DNA from: Pseudaminobacter sp040049255 | Lineage (GTDB): Bacteria > Pseudomonadota > Alphaproteobacteria > Rhizobiales > Rhizobiaceae | Assembly: GCF_040049255.1 (NCBI RefSeq) | Contig: NZ_JBDZDR010000002.1 | Span: 620,001 to 684,000, forward strand | Length of the DNA: 64,000 bases | Direction of reading: 5' to 3' | In this document: in pieces, positions 60,521 to 64,000 of the stretch | Position numbering within the stretch: the first letter of the stretch is position 1 | Layout of the letters: the number at the start of each line of letters is the position of its first letter | The notes under the pieces: generated by a model | The model's input: the letters and a program-made list of their open reading frames with translations, nothing else | The model's database searches: none | What the model was told of the DNA's origin: nothing | Made by a program: the position numbers and the translations under genes

Positions 60521-62551
60521 CTAGCGACCGGCCGTCAGATCGCCGACGATGTCGAACTGCCCCGAAAAGCGCATCTTGTAGACCTGGAAATTCTCCATCA
60601 CGCGCTGGACATAGCTGCGCGTTTCCGAAAACGGAATCCGCTCGATCCAGTCCACCACCGTGTCCACGTCCTTGCCGCGTGGGTCGCCAAAGCGGTTGAT
60701 CCACTCCTGGGCGCGGCGCGGCCCGGCGTTGTAGCCAGCGATAGTCAGCACGTATGAGCCGTCGAAGCGGCTCAGTTGCTCGCCCAGGAAGGTCGCGCCA
60801 AGCGAGGCATTGTACCCCGCGTCTGTTGTCAGCCGAGCCGCCGAGAACGGAAGCCCTGCCTTTTTCGCCGCTTCCTTGGCGGTTGCCGGCAACAGTTGCA
60901 GTAAGCCGCGCGCGCCGACGCCGGATACGGCCGAAACCTTGAATTCGCTTTCCTGCCTTGCGATGGCATAGGCCAGCGCCTCGCCTGCGCCGGAAACATT
61001 GGCGGTGGCCGGAATTGCGCCGATGGGGTGCGAAAGCGCGCCGATCTCGATGCCGCGAGATGCGGCGATCTTGCCGACCTTCAGCGCCAGGAAGTGGTTG
61101 TTGCGTTGCTCCGCCGTGAGCGCAAGCAGTGCGAGTTCGCCCGGGCTTGTCAGTTGCGCGGCGAGGTCCTGGGAGAGTGTGTCGGCCAGGCTTCCATATC
61201 CGGCTTCTTCCAGGCGCTTGATGGCCTGCACGGCCTCGCGCTGATCGAAGTCGCGTCGGTCCGCTTCCGTCGGCATCGGAGTGCCGACTTCGACGGTGCT
61301 GCGCCCGATCCGCTCGGCGGCGAGCTGTCCATAGAAGGTTGTGCCGAATTTCGCCGCGCGCTCGAAATAGGCCCTTGCATCGCCAGGGCCTCCTGCCTCG
61401 GCCGCACGCCCGAGCCAGTAGTAAGCGCGTGCCCGCGAAATCGCGCCTTCGGCAAGAATGGCGATGCGCGAGAAGTGCTCTGCCGCCTTCCCGGCGTCTT
61501 CAAGTCCCCGCAGCGCATACCAGCCGGCGTGGAATTCCGCGTCGACGGCGTTGGAAGGAGTTTCCGCGGAATACGCGGCCACAATCCTGTACGCCGTCTG
61601 CACATCGCCTCTGTTCATCAGTTCGCGCGAGAGTGCGCGCCGCTCGATCCACCACGCATCCGCATCGGCCAACGCCCCGCGGTTGGTCGGTGCCTGCAGC
61701 ATCACGGCTGCTGCCTCTTCGATCTTGTTGCCTTTGCGCAGGTATTTCGCGCGCGCAAAGAAATAGCCGGCGGAGCGCTGCTCCGCCGGCACGGCGTCGA
61801 GCAATTTGCCGGCATTGCCGTCGTTCTTGATCACCGCACTCCAGGCGGCAGCCAGGGCTTCGGCGCCTGCGAGCTTCGCAACGCTGAGGGCGGAAGCCAC
61901 TCGGTCGGCGTAAAGCATGCGTTCCATGCGAAAGCGATGATCCGTGGCGGGGATCAGCGCCCCGAACTCTTTCAGGATCGCGGCCTCCTCCTGCGGAGAC
62001 AATTTCGCGGTCCGCCAGAACGGCAGCAGCACCGCTCGCGCGGTCTCGGGGTTTCCCAGAGCAACCTGCGCGCGCGCCAGGATGATGATGCCTTCCATCG
62101 TTTGCGGAGCCTTCCCGTGGAAGGTGGCGACGACCTCGGCGGGGGCCGGATTCTCACGCAGCAGCGCCCGTTCGGCGTTGCGCCGCAAGGCGTCGGTTGC
62201 CGGCCAGTCGCTCAAGGCCCTGGCCGTGGCCGAGATTTCCGCGCTGGGCACAAGGGCGCCGCCGCGCAGCGCTATCGCCCAGGACAAGATGTGGCGATCG
62301 AGCGAGTCTTGCGGAAGGGCGTCCCGCAGCGAGCGCGCACGCGCAATATCCCGTGCCGAAAGAGCATCGAGGCCCGTCTTCAGCGGGGAGATGTCGTCCA
62401 GCTTTGCCGGCCGGGGGAGGAGCATCTCGCCCGGCCTGTTCACGATGGCGGATGTCGTCTGCGCGTCCACGCTCTCGCCCATCGCGGTGGGGGGCGCGAA
62501 CGCGACTAGTGCTCCGAGTAGTGCGAACCGAAAATGCCCTATGCCAAGCAT
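60521..62551 (-). CDS. Soluble lytic murein transglycosylase (Slt-type)
   Basis: A 676-residue periplasmic lytic transglycosylase. A signal peptide (about 1-26) leads into a long helical superhelix of TPR-like repeats (for example HFSRIAILAEGAISRARAYYWLGRAAE). The C-terminal SLT domain has the catalytic Glu534 in RQESEFKVSAVSGVGARGLLQLLP and GYNAGPRRAQEWI. It cuts peptidoglycan glycan strands, and diverges from dapA, which feeds peptidoglycan synthesis. Confidence 0.94.
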   Translation of the reverse strand: MLGIGHFRFALLGALVAFAPPTAMGESVDAQTTSAIVNRPGEMLLPRPAKLDDISPLKTGLDALSARDIARARSLRDALPQDSLDRHILSWAIALRGGALVPSAEISATARALSDWPATDALRRNAERALLRENPAPAEVVATFHGKAPQTMEGIIILARAQVALGNPETARAVLLPFWRTAKLSPQEEAAILKEFGALIPATDHRFRMERMLYADRVASALSVAKLAGAEALAAAWSAVIKNDGNAGKLLDAVPAEQRSAGYFFARAKYLRKGNKIEEAAAVMLQAPTNRGALADADAWWIERRALSRELMNRGDVQTAYRIVAAYSAETPSNAVDAEFHAGWYALRGLEDAGKAAEHFSRIAILAEGAISRARAYYWLGRAAEAGGPGDARAYFERAAKFGTTFYGQLAAERIGRSTVEVGTPMPTEADRRDFDQREAVQAIKRLEEAGYGSLADTLSQDLAAQLTSPGELALLALTAEQRNNHFLALKVGKIAASRGIEIGALSHPIGAIPATANVSGAGEALAYAIARQESEFKVSAVSGVGARGLLQLLPATAKEAAKKAGLPFSAARLTTDAGYNASLGATFLGEQLSRFDGSYVLTIAGYNAGPRRAQEWINRFGDPRGKDVDTVVDWIERIPFSETRSYVQRVMENFQVYKMRFSGQFDIVGDLTAGR

Positions 62552-62765
62552 CTCTTGCCAAAAAATCCTGTGCAGCGTGGCTTTCCAAAAGCCTGTTTTC
62601 CCCTCTCCGAAAAAGTCTGACGCCGGGCACTGCCCTATCTGGACCAGTTGGTTCTTTGCCGCGTCACCGTGTCAAGACTATGGTGCGCGGCTTAGTTTTC
62701 GGATAGAAAGCCGCGACATCAAGAAGGGACTGCCCAACCGCAAGGTTGCAGAGAGAGTTGACCAC

Positions 62766-63647
62766 ATGCTCAGAGGCTCGATGACCGCGCTCGTGACACC
62801 ATTCCAAGCGAATGGCGGTTTCGACGAAAAAGCCTTCCGAGCTTTTGTCGAGTGGCAGATAGAAGAGGGCACCAAGGGCCTCGTTCCGGTCGGCACGACC
62901 GGAGAATCGCCGACGCTGTCGCATGAAGAGCATCGGGACGTCGTCCGGACCTGCGTCGAGGTCGCCAACGGGCGCGTTCCCGTCATCGCCGGGGCCGGAT
63001 CCAACAACACTGCCGAGGCGGTCGGTCTGGTCGAGCACGCCGAAAAGGTCGGGGCCGATGCGGTTCTGGTCGTGACGCCGTACTACAACAAGCCGACGCA
63101 GCGCGGCCTTTACGAGCACTTTGCCACGGTCGCCCGGTCCACGAAGCTGCCGATCATCATCTATAACATTCCGCCGCGCTCGGTGATCGACATGACCCCG
63201 GAGACGATGGGCCGCCTGGCGCACGACTTCCCCAACATTGTCGGCGTGAAGGATGCCACCGGCAAGGTCGAGCGCGTTTCCGAGCAGCGGCTTGCCTGCG
63301 GCAAGGACTTCATCCAGCTCTCGGGCGAAGACGCCTCGGCGCTCGGATTCAACGCGCATGGCGGTGTCGGCTGCATCTCGGTCACCTCGAACGTCGCTCC
63401 CCGGCTGTGCGCCGAATTCCAGGAAGCGACCCTCAACGGCGACAAGGAGCGCGCGCTGGAGCTTCAGGACCGTTTGATGCCGCTGCACAAGGCTATCTTC
63501 CTCGAGCCCGGCGTTTCCGGCGCCAAATATGCGCTTTCGCGCCTCGGCAAGGTTGCAAATGTTCTCCGCTCGCCGCTCATGACCATCGAGGGCTCCACGG
63601 CCGAGCGCATCGACGCGGCGATGAAGCACGCCGGCCTGATCAATTGA
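62766..63647 (+). CDS. dapA: 4-hydroxy-tetrahydrodipicolinate synthase
   Basis: A 293-residue DapA that condenses aspartate semialdehyde with pyruvate in the lysine/diaminopimelate pathway. It has GTTGESPTLSHEEH, the conserved YYNKPTQRGLYEHF, IIIYNIPPR with the proton-relay Tyr, and the Schiff-base Lys162 in GVKDATG. The frame runs open from 61944 across the divergent lytic transglycosylase, so I start at the ATG at 62766, which matches the family N-terminus. smpB follows 24 bases later. Confidence 0.96.
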   Translation: MLRGSMTALVTPFQANGGFDEKAFRAFVEWQIEEGTKGLVPVGTTGESPTLSHEEHRDVVRTCVEVANGRVPVIAGAGSNNTAEAVGLVEHAEKVGADAVLVVTPYYNKPTQRGLYEHFATVARSTKLPIIIYNIPPRSVIDMTPETMGRLAHDFPNIVGVKDATGKVERVSEQRLACGKDFIQLSGEDASALGFNAHGGVGCISVTSNVAPRLCAEFQEATLNGDKERALELQDRLMPLHKAIFLEPGVSGAKYALSRLGKVANVLRSPLMTIEGSTAERIDAAMKHAGLIN

Positions 63648-63671
63648 TGCGGGTTCCCGCACTGCGAAGCC

Positions 63672-64000
63672 ATGAACGCTAAGAGAGCCGATCCAAACAG
63701 CAAGGTTGTCGCCGAAAATCGCAAGGCCCGGTTTTCCTACGAGGTCGTCGACACGATCGAGACCGGCCTCGTGCTGACGGGAACGGAAGTGAAGTCGCTG
63801 CGGCAAGGCCAGGCGAACATCCAGGAGTCCTATGCTTCGGCCGAGGATGGCGAGATCTGGCTGATCAATTCCTACGTGCCCGAATATCTGCAGGGCAACC
63901 GCTTCAACCATGAGCCGCGGCGCCGCCGCAAGCTTCTGGTCAGCAAGCGCGAGATGGCGCGTCTGTCCCAGGCTGTCGAGCGTGAAGGCATGACCATGGT
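63672..64000 (+). CDS. smpB: SsrA-binding protein SmpB, 3' end cut by window
   Basis: The first 110 residues of SmpB, which brings tmRNA to stalled ribosomes. Recognisable are VVAENRKARFSYEVVDTIE, GLVLTGTEVKSLRQGQANI-ESY, EIWLINSYVPEYLQGN and the HEPRRRRKLL stretch. The frame stays open to the window edge. Position right after dapA is common in rhizobia. The basic C-terminal tail lies beyond the window. Confidence 0.95.
   Translation, partial: MNAKRADPNSKVVAENRKARFSYEVVDTIETGLVLTGTEVKSLRQGQANIQESYASAEDGEIWLINSYVPEYLQGNRFNHEPRRRRKLLVSKREMARLSQAVEREGMTM

Noticed and set aside
61944..62765. Upstream extension of the dapA reading frame
   Set aside because: It runs through the divergent lytic transglycosylase gene and gives a low-complexity N-terminus unlike any DapA. 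The ATG at 62766 gives the standard start.

Overview
The window is a GC-rich stretch of an alphaproteobacterial chromosome, very probably a member of the Hyphomicrobiales (Rhizobiales) close to the Phyllobacteriaceae/Mesorhizobium group. This placement is inferred from gene content and order: a Rhodobacter-type gene transfer agent (GTA) cluster, a FeuN-FeuP-FeuQ-like signalling locus, the run ccmI-ccmE-ccmF-ccmH-degP-two-component-glnE-pleC-pepN, and a Brucella/Mesorhizobium-type porin. I see no insertion sequence, CRISPR array, rRNA operon or classical prophage. Coding is dense and mostly ordinary core genome. The many long antisense reading frames are shadows typical of high-GC codon use.

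Layout. Bases 1-8999 hold the tail half of a GTA cluster, all on the plus strand with overlapping start and stop codons: head-tail adaptor, stopper, a small extra ORF, tail terminator, tail tube, two tail chaperones, a very short tape measure, distal tail protein, hub, cell-wall peptidase and the large TIM-barrel 'megatron'. Bases 9136-12175 hold a FeuN/FeuP/FeuQ-like periplasmic modulator and two-component system, followed by a glycine-zipper lipoprotein. Bases 12271-16321 are the cytochrome c maturation operon. Bases 16453-25597 hold a DegP protease, a second OmpR-type two-component system translationally coupled to glnE, and a convergent PleC-like cell-cycle kinase. Bases 25738-34759 hold aminopeptidase N, an orphan molybdopterin dehydrogenase subunit coupled to a DMT exporter, an XRE regulator divergent from a membrane protein, a variant family-4 uracil-DNA glycosylase and a secreted hypothetical protein. 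Bases 34999-44022 hold ETF-ubiquinone oxidoreductase, a DUF922 protein, an EEP-family phosphatase, AMP nucleosidase, small secreted or membrane proteins, a GST, a DUF2147 protein, a Sel1-like small protein and a branched-chain amino acid binding protein. Bases 44107-50304 are a minus-strand leucine catabolism operon (TetR, isovaleryl-CoA dehydrogenase, methylcrotonyl-CoA carboxylase beta, VOC protein, carboxylase alpha). Bases 50634-56877 hold an aminotransferase and an RND efflux pair with a divergent TetR. The rest holds a tRNA-Ser(GCT), a porin, an alpha/beta hydrolase, a lytic transglycosylase, dapA and the start of smpB.

Functional links. Isovaleryl-CoA dehydrogenase passes electrons through ETF to the ETF-ubiquinone oxidoreductase, and the neighbouring ABC binding protein may bring in the branched-chain amino acids that feed the pathway. 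The most interesting new observation is a canonical X XXY YYZ slippery heptamer exactly at the end of the first GTA tail chaperone gene, with the second chaperone in the -1 frame. This suggests that the GTA keeps the programmed frameshift typical of long-tailed phages. Other points worth checking are an 11-bp tandem repeat downstream of the FeuPQ-like genes, two related MerR-type palindromes, and a uracil-DNA glycosylase that has lost two of its four iron-sulfur ligands.
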